NCBI RefSeq assembly: GCF_001705515.1
Contig: NZ_MDJS01000002.1
Location: forward strand, 744,001 to 808,000
Direction: 5' to 3'
Source of the DNA: Mucilaginibacter sp. PPCGB 2223
GTDB taxonomy: Bacteria; Bacteroidota; Bacteroidia; Sphingobacteriales; Sphingobacteriaceae
DNA: 64,000 nucleotides
Shown here: positions 1 to 9,154 of the stretch, piece after piece
Position numbering within the stretch: the stretch's first letter is position 1
Layout of the letters: each line of letters starts with the position of its first letter
The notes under the pieces: model-generated
What the model was told of the DNA's origin: nothing
Seen by the model: only the letters and a program-made list of their open reading frames with translations
The model's database searches: none
Position numbers and translations under genes: made by a program

Positions 1-1
1 T

Positions 2-1477
2 CCGGCAACTGGCAATGTTTATTTACAGCGCGATATTTTAAAAGGTAAATGGAACTTCCAGGGCTTTGTAGTGAGCGACTGGGGTTCGATAGGCGAGATG
101 GTTGCGCATGGCTTCGCCAAAAATAAATCAGAAGCCGGTCGTTTAGCTATCACCGCCGGCAGCGATATGGATATGGAGAGCCACAGTTATGTTGATAACC
201 TGGTAAAGCTGGTGAACGATGGTAAGGTATCTGTCGACCTGGTGAACGATGCCGTGCGCCGTATCCTGCGTAAAAAATTTGAACTGGGTTTATTCGATGA
301 TCCTTACCGCTTTAGCAACCCTGAGCGTGAGGCTAAAGTGTTAAACGACCCCGCCAATAAAAAAACTGCCCGCGAGGTAGCCGATAAAAGCATCGTATTA
401 CTGAAAAACGAAAAGGACTTGCTACCGCTTTCAAAAAATATAGGTTCGATAGCGGTTGTCGGTCCACTGGCTAAATCCAATATCGATATGATGGGCTTTT
501 GGTCGGTGAAATGGGATAATGATCATCTAATTTCCCTATACGAAGGCCTGGAAAACAAAGTATCCAAACAAACCAAACTCATTTATGCCAAAGGCTGCAA
601 TATCAACGACGAGCAGGAAAGCGGCTTTGCTGAAGCGGTGAACGTGGCCAAAAATGCCGATGTAGTGATCATGGCAGTTGGCGAAGCCTATGATATGAGC
701 GGTGAAGCTAAGAGCCGTACCAACATACACCTGCCTGGCGTGCAGGAAAAGCTGATCAAAGCAGTTAAAGCAACAGGTAAACCGGTGATTGTGCTGGTAA
801 TGGCGGGCCGGCCGCTGATATTTAACTGGACAGCCAATAACGTTAATTCCATTTTGTATACCTGGTGGCTGGGCAGCGAAGCCGGTAATGCCATGGCCGA
901 TGTGATCTTTGGCGATTACAATCCATCCGGAAAATTGCCGATGTCGTTCCCGCGTGCCGAAGGCCAGTTACCGTTGTATTATAATCAGAAAAATACCGGC
1001 CGTCCGGTCGTCAATCCTAAGGATGTTCTGTACAAATCGGCTTATATCGATCTGCCTAACACACCCAGATATGCCTTTGGATATGGTTTAAGCTATACAA
1101 CTTTCAGCCTTACCGATCTGAAACTGAGTAAGGAAAAGATCACCAACGGCGAGACGCTTACCGCTACCTGCACGCTTAAAAACACAGGCAAATACGCCGG
1201 TGCCGAAGTAGTGCAATTATATCTGCGCGATATGGTAGCCAGCGTAACCCGCCCGATAAAGGAGCTGAAAGGCTTCCAGAAAGTTTACCTGAAACCAGGC
1301 GAGAGCCGCGAGGTGACTTTTACTGTTGATAAAGAGAAACTTTCTTTTTACGATCAGGCGATGAAATGGACAACCGAGCCCGGCCAGTTTAAACTGATGA
1401 TTGGCAACTCTTCCGATCATATCGTGCTCGAAACCAATTTTGAACTGACAGCCACCACATCTTCTGCACATTTATGA
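2..1477 (+). CDS. GH3 beta-glucosidase, 5' end cut by window
   Basis: Secreted or periplasmic family-3 glycoside hydrolase that releases terminal beta-linked sugars. The frame is open from base 2, so the gene starts outside the window; the GTG at 71 is an internal Val codon. The nucleophile region GFVVSDWGS is encoded at about 62-88, with the catalytic Asp codon at 77-79. The GH3 C-terminal alpha/beta domain follows (KNADVVIMAVGE, later GDYNPSGKLPMSFPR), then a fibronectin-III-like domain (GAEVVQLYLRD, LKGFQKVYLKPGESREV). These three blocks in this order are diagnostic of the BglX-type layout. The stop overlaps the next ATG (ATGA), indicating translational coupling in an operon with a lyase and GH88. 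Exact substrate is not readable; beta-glucoside or beta-xyloside are the usual options. Confidence 0.95.
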   Translation, partial: PATGNVYLQRDILKGKWNFQGFVVSDWGSIGEMVAHGFAKNKSEAGRLAITAGSDMDMESHSYVDNLVKLVNDGKVSVDLVNDAVRRILRKKFELGLFDDPYRFSNPEREAKVLNDPANKKTAREVADKSIVLLKNEKDLLPLSKNIGSIAVVGPLAKSNIDMMGFWSVKWDNDHLISLYEGLENKVSKQTKLIYAKGCNINDEQESGFAEAVNVAKNADVVIMAVGEAYDMSGEAKSRTNIHLPGVQEKLIKAVKATGKPVIVLVMAGRPLIFNWTANNVNSILYTWWLGSEAGNAMADVIFGDYNPSGKLPMSFPRAEGQLPLYYNQKNTGRPVVNPKDVLYKSAYIDLPNTPRYAFGYGLSYTTFSLTDLKLSKEKITNGETLTATCTLKNTGKYAGAEVVQLYLRDMVASVTRPIKELKGFQKVYLKPGESREVTFTVDKEKLSFYDQAMKWTTEPGQFKLMIGNSSDHIVLETNFELTATTSSAHL

Positions 1478-2568
1478 GAAAGATAGCTTTATTGATCGCA
1501 TTCGCCGGTTTGTTCGGTTTAGCTAAGGCTCAGTATGTGGGCCTTTCGAACACCGAATTCGATCTGCTGAAGCAAACTATCAAAAGCGATGCTTCAGCCC
1601 AAAAACTTTACGCTTCGTTCCAGTCGGAGGCCGATGCCGCCCTCGGCGAGGCGCCCAATCCCATCGTTAAAATATTATCCGAAGGACACCTGGAAGGCGA
1701 TCCCGACAAGGTAGCCAGCTTAAAAGCGGTGCGCGATGCCGATAAAATTTACGCGTTGGCATTGGTTTACCGGGTTGGCGGCGATAAAAAATATCTGACC
1801 AAAGTACAGGAGTACCTGCTGGCCTGGGCCAAAACCAACAAATCGACCGGCGACCCTATCGACGAAACTAAACTCGAAGCCTTATTTGCAGGTTACGATA
1901 TGGTGCGCGACCAGGTTGAGCCCGATGTCCGTAAGACGATCGACAAGTGGCTGGATAGTATTGCCGATGGCGAACTGAACAGCGATCATGCACGGCCCGG
2001 CAAGGGTACGGCCATCAACAACTGGAACTCGCACCGCATTAAGATCATCACGCTGATAGCCTATACCATCCACACCAAAAAGTATGATAAGGATATCCCG
2101 AAAGAGCTGATGGCACAATTGGGAGTGGATCTGTATCCTGATGGCTCAAGCTACGATTTTGTTGAACGCGATGCTTTTCATTACCACATTTATACGCTTG
2201 AGCCTTTGCTGAGCACCATCAGGACCATCTATCGCGCCACAGGTAAAAACTATTTTAACGAAGAATCGTATACCAAATCGTCCATCAAACGCTCGGTCGA
2301 TTTCATGATTCCTTACGTTACCGGTCAGCTTACCCATGCCGAGTTTGCCAACAGCAAAGCCAAGTTCGACAGGGCGCGCGCCCAGAACGGCGAAAAAGGA
2401 TACCAGGTAAAAAACTTCATTCCCAAAACAGCTATCTACGTTTTATCGCAGGCCGCCTATTTTGATGATGCTTATGTGCCGGTGATCAAACAAATATCAG
2501 GAGGTAATACCGATGATAACTGGGAACTATTGTTGAATAAAATTACAAAACCAACCGGACCGAAATAG
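1474..2568 (+). CDS. Secreted alginate/glucuronan lyase-like protein
   Basis: Predicted polysaccharide lyase of the alginate-lyase superfamily (alpha/alpha toroid, PF05426 type), 364 aa. A signal peptide is visible (MRKIALLIAFAGLFGLAKAQ). Family-like signatures are DMVRDQVEPDVRKTI (about 142-156), NNWNSHR (182-188, the Asn/His active-site region) and YPDGSSYDFVERDAFHYHIY further on. Such enzymes cut uronic-acid polymers by beta-elimination and leave an unsaturated uronic acid at the new non-reducing end. The next enzyme gene encodes a GH88 that would remove that residue, which supports the assignment. PL38 (endo-glucuronan lyases of Bacteroidota) is a plausible subfamily; this is inference from length and context. 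Start is the ATG overlapping the GH3 stop. Confidence 0.75.
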   Translation: MRKIALLIAFAGLFGLAKAQYVGLSNTEFDLLKQTIKSDASAQKLYASFQSEADAALGEAPNPIVKILSEGHLEGDPDKVASLKAVRDADKIYALALVYRVGGDKKYLTKVQEYLLAWAKTNKSTGDPIDETKLEALFAGYDMVRDQVEPDVRKTIDKWLDSIADGELNSDHARPGKGTAINNWNSHRIKIITLIAYTIHTKKYDKDIPKELMAQLGVDLYPDGSSYDFVERDAFHYHIYTLEPLLSTIRTIYRATGKNYFNEESYTKSSIKRSVDFMIPYVTGQLTHAEFANSKAKFDRARAQNGEKGYQVKNFIPKTAIYVLSQAAYFDDAYVPVIKQISGGNTDDNWELLLNKITKPTGPK

Positions 2569-2575
2569 AAAAGCA

Positions 2576-2627
2576 CGCAAAGGCACTTAAGCCGCAAAGG
2601 AAAGCTTAGCGCCCTCTCGCCTTTGCG
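2576..2627. repeat. Intergenic CGCAAAGG repeat element
   Basis: The 93-base gap between the lyase and GH88 holds CGCAAAGGC (2576-2584), a direct near-copy CCGCAAAGG (2591-2599) and the inverted copy GCCTTTGCG (2619-2627). Short CGCAAAGG/CCTTTGCG elements of this kind are common between genes in Bacteroidota. It could fold into a weak hairpin, but no T-tract follows, so it is not an obvious terminator. Confidence 0.5.
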
Positions 2628-2661
2628 AGATAATATAATCAGATAACAACAAAATAAAATT

Positions 2662-3840
2662 ATGCGCACCCGGAACTACCTGCTAACTACCGCTGTTTCT
2701 TTGCTAACCATCGCATCGGCATCTGCCCAAAAGGTGGATGTAAAAAAGCAATTCGCCAATGCGGCCAATCAAGTAACTTATATGTTGAGCCAGATACCTA
2801 CTGCCGATACCACCGGCAATAAGGTATCGCCACGAACTTTTGAGAACGGTAAATTCAAACTGGTAAAATCCAGCGACTGGACGAGTGGTTTCTTCCCGGG
2901 CGAGCTATGGTTTTTGTACGATTACACCCGCGACCCGAAATGGAAGCAACAGGCCGAGATCTACACGGCGAAGATCCAAAAGGAGCAATATAACAAAGGT
3001 ACGCACGACCTGGGTTTTATGATCAATTGCAGCTTCGGCAATGCTTATCGTTTAACCGATAACGAAGCCTATAAAAAAGTATTGATCCAGGCTGCAAAGT
3101 CGCTGAGTACGCGCTTTAACCCCAAAACAGGTGTTATCCGCTCATGGGACCATAATGCCGACCAATGGAAAAACCCGGTGATCATCGATAACATGATGAA
3201 CCTCGAATTGTTATTTAAGGCGACCAAACTCACCGGCGATTCCTCATTTTACAAGATCGCTGTTTCGCATGCCGATCATACCCTGAAAAACCATTTCCGT
3301 GCCGATTACAGCTCATACCACGTAGTTGATTACGACCCCGAAACCGGCGCCGTGATCAAAAAACAAACCCACCAGGGCTACAGCGATGAGTCGGCCTGGG
3401 CGCGTGGGCAGGCCTGGGGCCTGTACGGCTACACCATGTGCTACCGCGAAACACACGATAGAAAATATCTGGAACAAGCACAGCATATCGCTAAATTTAT
3501 CTTCAGCAACCCGACTATGCCGAAAGACCTGGTACCTTTCTGGGATTACAACGACCCGCAGATCCCCAACATATCGCGCGATGCCTCGGCCGCAGCCATC
3601 ACCGCTTCGGCACTGTATGAGTTATCGGGTTATGTAAAAAATAGCGACTACCGCGAAAAAGCAGATAAAATATTAAGCAGCCTGAGCAGTAGTGCCTACC
3701 TCACGCCGCCAAACCAGGATGCCGGCTTTATCCTGCTGCACAGCACCGGCCACCGCCCGGCCAAAAGCGAGATCGACGTACCGATCAACTACGCCGATTA
3801 TTATTACTTGGAAGCCTTACTGCGCAGCACGAAACGCTAA
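2662..3840 (+). CDS. GH88 unsaturated glucuronyl hydrolase
   Basis: Removes the 4,5-unsaturated uronic acid left by polysaccharide lyases, by hydration of the double bond. 392 aa with a signal peptide ending near ASASAQ. The GH88 fold is clear: SDWTSGFFPGELW (71-83), HDLGFM with Asp116, and IIDNMMNLELL with Asp176. These two Asp residues are 60 positions apart, close to the spacing of the catalytic pair of Bacillus unsaturated glucuronyl hydrolase (D88 and D149). Later blocks GYSDESAWARGQAWGLYGY and PVFWDY-like NDPQIPN also fit. It lies 93 bases after the lyase gene and 7 bases before the DUF5009 gene, so it is probably co-transcribed and acts on the lyase product in the periplasm. Confidence 0.93.
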   Translation: MRTRNYLLTTAVSLLTIASASAQKVDVKKQFANAANQVTYMLSQIPTADTTGNKVSPRTFENGKFKLVKSSDWTSGFFPGELWFLYDYTRDPKWKQQAEIYTAKIQKEQYNKGTHDLGFMINCSFGNAYRLTDNEAYKKVLIQAAKSLSTRFNPKTGVIRSWDHNADQWKNPVIIDNMMNLELLFKATKLTGDSSFYKIAVSHADHTLKNHFRADYSSYHVVDYDPETGAVIKKQTHQGYSDESAWARGQAWGLYGYTMCYRETHDRKYLEQAQHIAKFIFSNPTMPKDLVPFWDYNDPQIPNISRDASAAAITASALYELSGYVKNSDYREKADKILSSLSSSAYLTPPNQDAGFILLHSTGHRPAKSEIDVPINYADYYYLEALLRSTKR

Positions 3841-3847
3841 AAAAGAC

Positions 3848-5017
3848 ATGGCAATGGAAGCACCCCGTCGTTTATTATCAATTGATGTATTTCGCTCCAT
3901 TACCATGTTCTTCATGATTTTCGTGAACGACCTGAGCGGCGTTACAAACGTACCGCGATGGATCGATCATGCCGACGGCCACGCCGACGCCATGGGCTTT
4001 GCGGATACCATTTTCCCGGCGTTTCTGTTCATTGTAGGGCTTTCGCTCCCTTTCGCGCTCGAAAACCGCAAGCTGAAATGGGAGACTTCATCAGGTACGG
4101 TTAAGTATATCCTGTACCGGGCTTTTGCTCTGATCGTAATGGGTTTTTACCAGGTGAACATGGAAACCTATTCGCGCACGGCAGCTTTCCCGGTAGCGGC
4201 CTGGGGTATCATCGCTACCCTGTGCTTCTTTCTCATCTGGCTCGATTATCCGGGAAAGGTCAACAAAAAGCTCAAATATGCGCTCATTGCGATAGGTTAT
4301 ATTACCCTTGCGGTGCTGGCCGTTATTTACAAAGGCTCGGTTAAGCATCCGCACATGCGTCCGCAATGGTGGGGTATATTGGGCATTATCGGCTGGTCGT
4401 ACCTGGTATGCGCGTTAATCTACTTCTACAGCAAGGGGAGCACCAAAATATTATGGATAACGCTCATTGTATTCGCCGCGGCCAATATGGTGTTCCATAC
4501 CGTTATCGACGATGAGGACATCCGCCTTTGGATATTGAACGATTGCTCATCGGTAGCGCTGGTAATGGCTGGAGCTGTAACCGGCGCTTTATATCGCAAA
4601 TACCATGCAGTGTTTAATAAATTCCTCATGGTGCAGCTCATTATCGCCATAGGCCTGATCGCTATCGGCCTGCTCATCCGCCCGTATGCCGATGGTATAT
4701 CCAAGATACGTTCCACACCGCCATGGGTATTTATTTGCACCGGCATCAGCCTGATCATCTATTCACTGTTGGTTTACCTGGTCGATATCCGCGGCAAGCA
4801 AAACTGGTTTAAAATATTGCGGCCGGCAGGTACCAGTACATTGACCTGTTACCTGCTGCCTTATTTGATATTCTTTATCATGAAACTGACTGATTTTGAC
4901 TATCCCGACCTTTTTGACGAAGGCGCGGGAGGTATTATCCGCTCGTTCGCGATGGCGTTCTGTGTGATCATATTGGTAGGATTAATGCAGCGTGTACGAT
5001 TAAGATTGAAAGTTTGA
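3848..5017 (+). CDS. DUF5009 / HGSNAT-like membrane acyltransferase
   Basis: Polytopic inner-membrane protein, 389 aa, with roughly ten hydrophobic segments. The N-terminus RLLSIDVFRSITMFFMIFVN followed by GFADTIFPAFLFIVGLSLPF is typical of the DUF5009/YeiB-like family related to heparan-alpha-glucosaminide N-acetyltransferase, which moves acetyl groups across a membrane onto amino sugars. Bacterial members are common in polysaccharide-utilisation operons; a role in acetylating glucosamine or imported sugars is inferred, not shown. The open frame extends back to 3692 inside GH88, but that part reads as out-of-frame GH88 sequence; the ATG at 3848, seven bases after the GH88 stop, is the sensible start. 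The stop overlaps the chitinase start. Confidence 0.8.
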   Translation: MAMEAPRRLLSIDVFRSITMFFMIFVNDLSGVTNVPRWIDHADGHADAMGFADTIFPAFLFIVGLSLPFALENRKLKWETSSGTVKYILYRAFALIVMGFYQVNMETYSRTAAFPVAAWGIIATLCFFLIWLDYPGKVNKKLKYALIAIGYITLAVLAVIYKGSVKHPHMRPQWWGILGIIGWSYLVCALIYFYSKGSTKILWITLIVFAAANMVFHTVIDDEDIRLWILNDCSSVALVMAGAVTGALYRKYHAVFNKFLMVQLIIAIGLIAIGLLIRPYADGISKIRSTPPWVFICTGISLIIYSLLVYLVDIRGKQNWFKILRPAGTSTLTCYLLPYLIFFIMKLTDFDYPDLFDEGAGGIIRSFAMAFCVIILVGLMQRVRLRLKV

Positions 5018-6138
5018 TGAAAGCGATACGCACTTATATTTTCTTTATGCTGATGGCCTTGCCGGGCCTTGTAGCTTTTGGGCAACAAAAGGTCATCATC
5101 GGCTACGTAGGCGGTTATCGCGGCCTCATCAAACCCGGGATGGTGGATGCCAGCAAGATCACTCACTTGAATTACGCCTTTGTCAACGTGATCGCTAACC
5201 GGGCCATCTTATCGCGTGAGCGTACGGATACTGTTAATCTGCGCAACCTTACCTTACTGAGAAAAGCAAATCCCAGGCTCAAAATATTGATATCGATAGG
5301 TGGCTGGACATGGAGTGGCGGTTTTTCCGATGCGGTATTGAGCGATACCTCGCGCCAGGCGTTTGCGGCCAGTGCCATCGCAATTGTCAAACGGTTCAAT
5401 CTCGATGGCATCGATATTGACTGGGAATACCCCGATCAAACCGGCAACGGCAACATCAACCGTAAGGAAGATAAGCAGAACTACACCCTCATGTTCGCCG
5501 AGTTAAGAAAGCAACTGACAGGGCTCGGCTTGCAACTGCACAAGCCCATGCTGCTCACCACAGCCACCGGCGGCTTCTCCAATTTTTTACGCCATACCGA
5601 GATGAATAAAGCATCAGTTTATCTGGATTATATCAACCTGATGACCTACGATTATTTTGGTAACGGCAGTGCCATCCATCATACCAACCTGTACGCATCA
5701 AAAACCTATACCGGGCGCGATAATGCCGACAATGCGGTCTCGGCTTACATTGCAGCAGGAGTACCAGCTTCAAAAATGGTTTTGGGCGTAGCATTTTATG
5801 GGAGGGTATTTCAACTGCCAGATTCCGCAAAAAAAGGCCTGGGCGATATCAATTCGAAACATTTGAGGCAGTTAGGTTATGATATGATCCGCGACAGTTT
5901 ACTCACGGATAAAGCTTTAGGCTTTATTGCTTACCGCGATACGGCAGCGATGGCCCCGTACCTGTTTAGTAATATCAATCACCAGTTTGTAACGTACGAT
6001 GACATCTGGTCGATAGACAATAAATGTAAATATGTTTTGCAACACCAGCTGGCGGGCGTCATGTTCTGGGAATACGACTCAGATCCGAAAAGCTACCTGC
6101 TTGACGAGGTGAACGAAGATTTAAATAAAGTAAAATAA
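5017..6138 (+). CDS. Secreted GH18 chitinase
   Basis: Family-18 glycoside hydrolase, 373 aa with a signal peptide, acting on chitin or chito-oligosaccharides by substrate-assisted catalysis. The barrel strands are readable: YVGGYRG, SIGGW (SxGG, about residues 93-97) and the active-site motif DGIDIDWEYP with the DxxDxDxE residues Asp130, Asp133, Asp135 and catalytic Glu137. Later MTYDYFGNGSA and GVMFWEYDSD fit strands 6 and 8. An upstream TTG at 5014 is in frame, but the ATG at 5017, sharing its A with the upstream TGA, is preferred. Tight overlap with the DUF5009 gene suggests a shared amino-sugar theme. No chitin-binding module is visible, so soluble oligomers are a likely substrate. Confidence 0.93.
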   Translation: MKAIRTYIFFMLMALPGLVAFGQQKVIIGYVGGYRGLIKPGMVDASKITHLNYAFVNVIANRAILSRERTDTVNLRNLTLLRKANPRLKILISIGGWTWSGGFSDAVLSDTSRQAFAASAIAIVKRFNLDGIDIDWEYPDQTGNGNINRKEDKQNYTLMFAELRKQLTGLGLQLHKPMLLTTATGGFSNFLRHTEMNKASVYLDYINLMTYDYFGNGSAIHHTNLYASKTYTGRDNADNAVSAYIAAGVPASKMVLGVAFYGRVFQLPDSAKKGLGDINSKHLRQLGYDMIRDSLLTDKALGFIAYRDTAAMAPYLFSNINHQFVTYDDIWSIDNKCKYVLQHQLAGVMFWEYDSDPKSYLLDEVNEDLNKVK

Positions 6139-6178
6139 GTTCTTCCCACAAGGGAAACCACTATAAATACCATAAACT

Positions 6179-7351
6179 ATGAAAAAGATCGTACTATTAG
6201 CCTTGTTTGGCAGTTTAACGGCCACGGCAATTTGCAAAGACTACACCATTCACAACCAGCAGGAGTTTGACCAGGCCGTTAGCCAGGTAAAACCCGGCGA
6301 TAATATCGTGATCGCCGCCGGAACTTACAAAGACCTATTGCTTAACGTTGCTGTATCGGGTACCGAAAAACAACCCATCACTATCAAAGCCGAAGGCAAG
6401 GATAAAGTAACCTTTACTGAGGATGTTTACGATCATGTTTTTAATGTTACCGGCAATTACATTGTGTTGGATGGCTTTACATTTAAAGGCTGTAACGTAT
6501 TTAAAAAGGATGGCAAGAATGCCGTGCTGGTAGAGTTTTTCAATACCAAAAACTGCCGGATGACGAACTGCTTCTTCACCCAAAATACAGCCAAAACCCA
6601 GTTTATGCCTATCGTAGTGATATCGGGCTATGGTGAGCACAACCAGGTAGATCATTGCAGCTTTATTACCGATATCGATAATATGGAGGTACAGGTAAAA
6701 GTTACCAAGCAGGATTGCCCGAAATATACCCTGATAGAAAAGAACACCTTTAAAGATAAACCCAAAGTTACCTGGCCCATTTACAATGGCGGCGAGTGCG
6801 TGCAGATAGGGCAGGACCCGATATTACTCGGCAACCTGGTGCCCAATGCTACGGTGCAGAACAATACTTTTATCCATTGCGATGGCGAGCCTGAAGTGAT
6901 CAGCAATAAAAGTACCGGCAATAAATACCTCAACAATTATTTTGAGGATTGCCAGGGCGAGCTCGTGATGCGCGGCGGCCACGATTGTTTAGTTGATGGT
7001 AATACTTTTAAAGGCGGCATAGGTGGTATCCGTGTAAACGGCACCGGGCATACTATCAGTAATAACAATATCAGTAATATCAAAACCGCTATCCGTTTAA
7101 TGTACGGCATGGCTAAGGGCAAAGAGGTTACCGGCTTTTATATCGCGCCAAGCGGCTGTACCGTTAAAAATAACCATATCAGCAATGCCGAGACAGGTAT
7201 TTTGGTTGGCGATAGCAAAAATGCGGACTGGGCAGGCAAGTTTGATGTGAACCGCTACCCATCGCGCACGATGCAGGATGTTGCACCGTTTGATAATCAG
7301 TTCACGGATAATGTTTTTACCAATACCCAGAAGACTATAGTTTATAATTAA
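6179..7351 (+). CDS. PL6 family polysaccharide lyase (chondroitinase B-like)
   Basis: Secreted right-handed beta-helix lyase, 390 aa, signal peptide near the N-terminus (MKKIVLLALFGSLTATAICK). PL6 members cleave alginate or dermatan by beta-elimination with a Lys/Arg pair. Here NKSTGNKYLNNYF places Lys244 and VMRGGHD places Arg265; the spacing of 21 equals that of K250/R271 in chondroitinase B. N-terminal IVIAAGTYKDLLLNV and VLDGFTFKGC are typical of the family. At 390 aa it is near the single-domain PL6 size and lacks the C-terminal extension of longer members. It is the last gene of the rightward operon and ends at a bidirectional hairpin. Substrate (alginate versus another uronan) cannot be fixed from sequence. 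Confidence 0.88.
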   Translation: MKKIVLLALFGSLTATAICKDYTIHNQQEFDQAVSQVKPGDNIVIAAGTYKDLLLNVAVSGTEKQPITIKAEGKDKVTFTEDVYDHVFNVTGNYIVLDGFTFKGCNVFKKDGKNAVLVEFFNTKNCRMTNCFFTQNTAKTQFMPIVVISGYGEHNQVDHCSFITDIDNMEVQVKVTKQDCPKYTLIEKNTFKDKPKVTWPIYNGGECVQIGQDPILLGNLVPNATVQNNTFIHCDGEPEVISNKSTGNKYLNNYFEDCQGELVMRGGHDCLVDGNTFKGGIGGIRVNGTGHTISNNNISNIKTAIRLMYGMAKGKEVTGFYIAPSGCTVKNNHISNAETGILVGDSKNADWAGKFDVNRYPSRTMQDVAPFDNQFTDNVFTNTQKTIVYN

Positions 7352-7359
7352 ATGAGAAA

Positions 7360-7381
7360 GGCCAGGAAATAAATCCTGGCC
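7360..7381. terminator. Bidirectional terminator
   Basis: Perfect 8-bp stem, GGCCAGGA (7360-7367) and TCCTGGCC (7374-7381), with a 6-base loop. It is followed by a T-rich run on the + strand and sits between the convergent PL6 and beta-helix genes, so it can end both transcripts. Confidence 0.85.
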
Positions 7382-7395
7382 CTTTATCTTTTTGC

Positions 7396-8931
7396 TTATT
7401 TGCCCGCGTGTCTGGCGTTCAACTGCGCCATGTATAACGATTGCGGTTGCAGCCCATCCTTATCGCGACCTTCCCATTCACCAGCCCAACGGTCTTTAAA
7501 GTGACCGGGATCTTCGGTGCCGTGAAAGCCGATGCAATAATTGGTGCCGCTTACCCAGGGCTTTTGTACTGCCGCTTTTTTGGCGGTGCAGTTCCATAGT
7601 ATCTGCGTTACACCGCTCCAACCGTGGCCACTGCCCATATACCCGCGATCCTGTACGTTGATCTCGCCATCGGTAACAATGTTATCATACAACGTGCCCG
7701 ACGACCATCGGTGGTGCGGGCCGATATCGGCATGTTCGTTTTTGGCGGTGCTGTTGTAAAACACGTTCGGGCCGCAAACGCGCGCACCAGTTACATAATC
7801 GTGGCGGCCGTCTTCGGCATGGCAGTTCATAAACAGGTTGAGCTGGCCTGTATTGTTGAACGAATAACGACGCCCGCCGGTGATCTGCGATTTGGCGTCG
7901 ACACATTTGCTGTCGGTTACGGTAATATTGCGTGTGCCACCTTCGAGGCTTACACAGGCGTAGCCATAATAACGCGCGCTTACGTTGCGCACCCAGCCAT
8001 TGGCCGTGTTTTTAAAGCCTACGGCTATCCAGCCATGGTTTTCGTCGGTTTCGCTGGCATACTCCGATTCGAAGTAAATATGCTCCACCCCAACTTCCTG
8101 TATGCGGGTGTTAAAAGTGTATTTATACAATGCGCCGCCACCATATTGAGCTTCCAACTGCAGCACCACCGGGTTATCGATAAACACTTTGTTGCCTTCA
8201 ATTTTGGTAATTACCCGCTCGTAATGCATATCGTATTCGCCGGCTTTCCATTGTTTGGTGCCTTCGCGCTCTACTATCTGATCCATTTTGAGATCATGTA
8301 TCCAGTTTTGAGGGCTTGGGCGAAACAGGATGACCGGGTCGCCAACCTTAAAACCTGCTGCCGACTCGACATTGAACGATTTGGTACCCACCGGTACAAA
8401 GCTATCGGTAATCTTGACCCGCGAGCCGCCGACTTCGCGTATCGAGCCAGAGCCTTCTACATTTAACAAAGTGCGTTGGCCGGTTCCTGCGGCAATAATG
8501 CGCGTGCCGTTTTTATCATCGCCTTCGCCACGCAGCACTACACCGCCGGCTTTTACAAAAAGCTGCCCGGCAACTTTGTAAGTTCCTTTCTTTAACAGGA
8601 GTGTGCCGCGGAAGCCGCTGGCATCCGGCGAGCGTTTGGATAGCTCGTCGATAGCATCCTGTATCAGTTGCCCCGCATCGCCATCTTTTGGTGCTTCAAT
8701 GGTTTTTACAACGGGCACATCGGGGATGGGTACATCGTTCTGGTGATAACCAACTAAACTAAAATCAGGCAGCGTGCCGCCATCCTTATCGGGATGATAG
8801 GCGAGGGAACCATCCCCGTTAAGGGTAACAAATTTTGATTGCCAGCCGTCTTTTTTACCGGTGTGGAAAGCCGTTATGGTTAACGCGGCAAGGCCCAATA
8901 CAGCGAAGCGTTTCAGAGTAGTGAATGTCAT
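7396..8931 (-). CDS. Secreted right-handed beta-helix protein, pectate-lyase-like
   Basis: 511 aa protein with a hydrophobic N-terminal export signal (FAVLGLAALTITAFHT). The region LIQDAIDELSKRSPDAS then GTLLLKKGTYKVAGQLFVK and GVVLRGEGDDKNGT is the typical start of pectate-lyase-superfamily beta-helices. Repeated turns such as VSARYYGYACVSLEGGTRNITVTDSKCVD follow, with a His- and Trp-rich stretch (HHRWSSGTLYDN) towards the C-terminus. I cannot place it in a numbered lyase family; a polysaccharide lyase or hydrolase role is likely from fold and neighbours (PL6, GH78) but unproven. It is transcribed towards the PL6 gene and separated by a shared terminator; the GH78 gene lies 223 bases upstream in the same direction. 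Confidence 0.7.
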   Translation of the reverse strand: MTFTTLKRFAVLGLAALTITAFHTGKKDGWQSKFVTLNGDGSLAYHPDKDGGTLPDFSLVGYHQNDVPIPDVPVVKTIEAPKDGDAGQLIQDAIDELSKRSPDASGFRGTLLLKKGTYKVAGQLFVKAGGVVLRGEGDDKNGTRIIAAGTGQRTLLNVEGSGSIREVGGSRVKITDSFVPVGTKSFNVESAAGFKVGDPVILFRPSPQNWIHDLKMDQIVEREGTKQWKAGEYDMHYERVITKIEGNKVFIDNPVVLQLEAQYGGGALYKYTFNTRIQEVGVEHIYFESEYASETDENHGWIAVGFKNTANGWVRNVSARYYGYACVSLEGGTRNITVTDSKCVDAKSQITGGRRYSFNNTGQLNLFMNCHAEDGRHDYVTGARVCGPNVFYNSTAKNEHADIGPHHRWSSGTLYDNIVTDGEINVQDRGYMGSGHGWSGVTQILWNCTAKKAAVQKPWVSGTNYCIGFHGTEDPGHFKDRWAGEWEGRDKDGLQPQSLYMAQLNARHAGK

Positions 8932-9154
8932 TTCGAAAAAGGTTTATATCAGCATTAAATATAACCCTTTAGACTGCCGCCATACAATTTGGTTGGGTGA
9001 GGAACGATGCGGTTAGGCAGTTGCCTTACCCCTGCAAGTGATAAGAAAACCTTTAAATTAGTTAATAATGGCAGTATTTATTCGTATCTGCAATCTTCGG
9101 TGTGTTAAAATCGCTGAATGTTTGGTATAGATAGGATAGTGTTTTTTTAGCGCC

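Noticed and set aside
3692-3847. N-terminal extension of the DUF5009 gene into GH88
   Set aside because: These 52 codons are the +1-frame shadow of GH88, low in hydrophobic content; ATG at 3848 begins the real first helix.
7624-8466. 280-codon antisense frame
   Set aside because: Complement of the beta-helix gene; no family resemblance and the opposite strand encodes a coherent protein.
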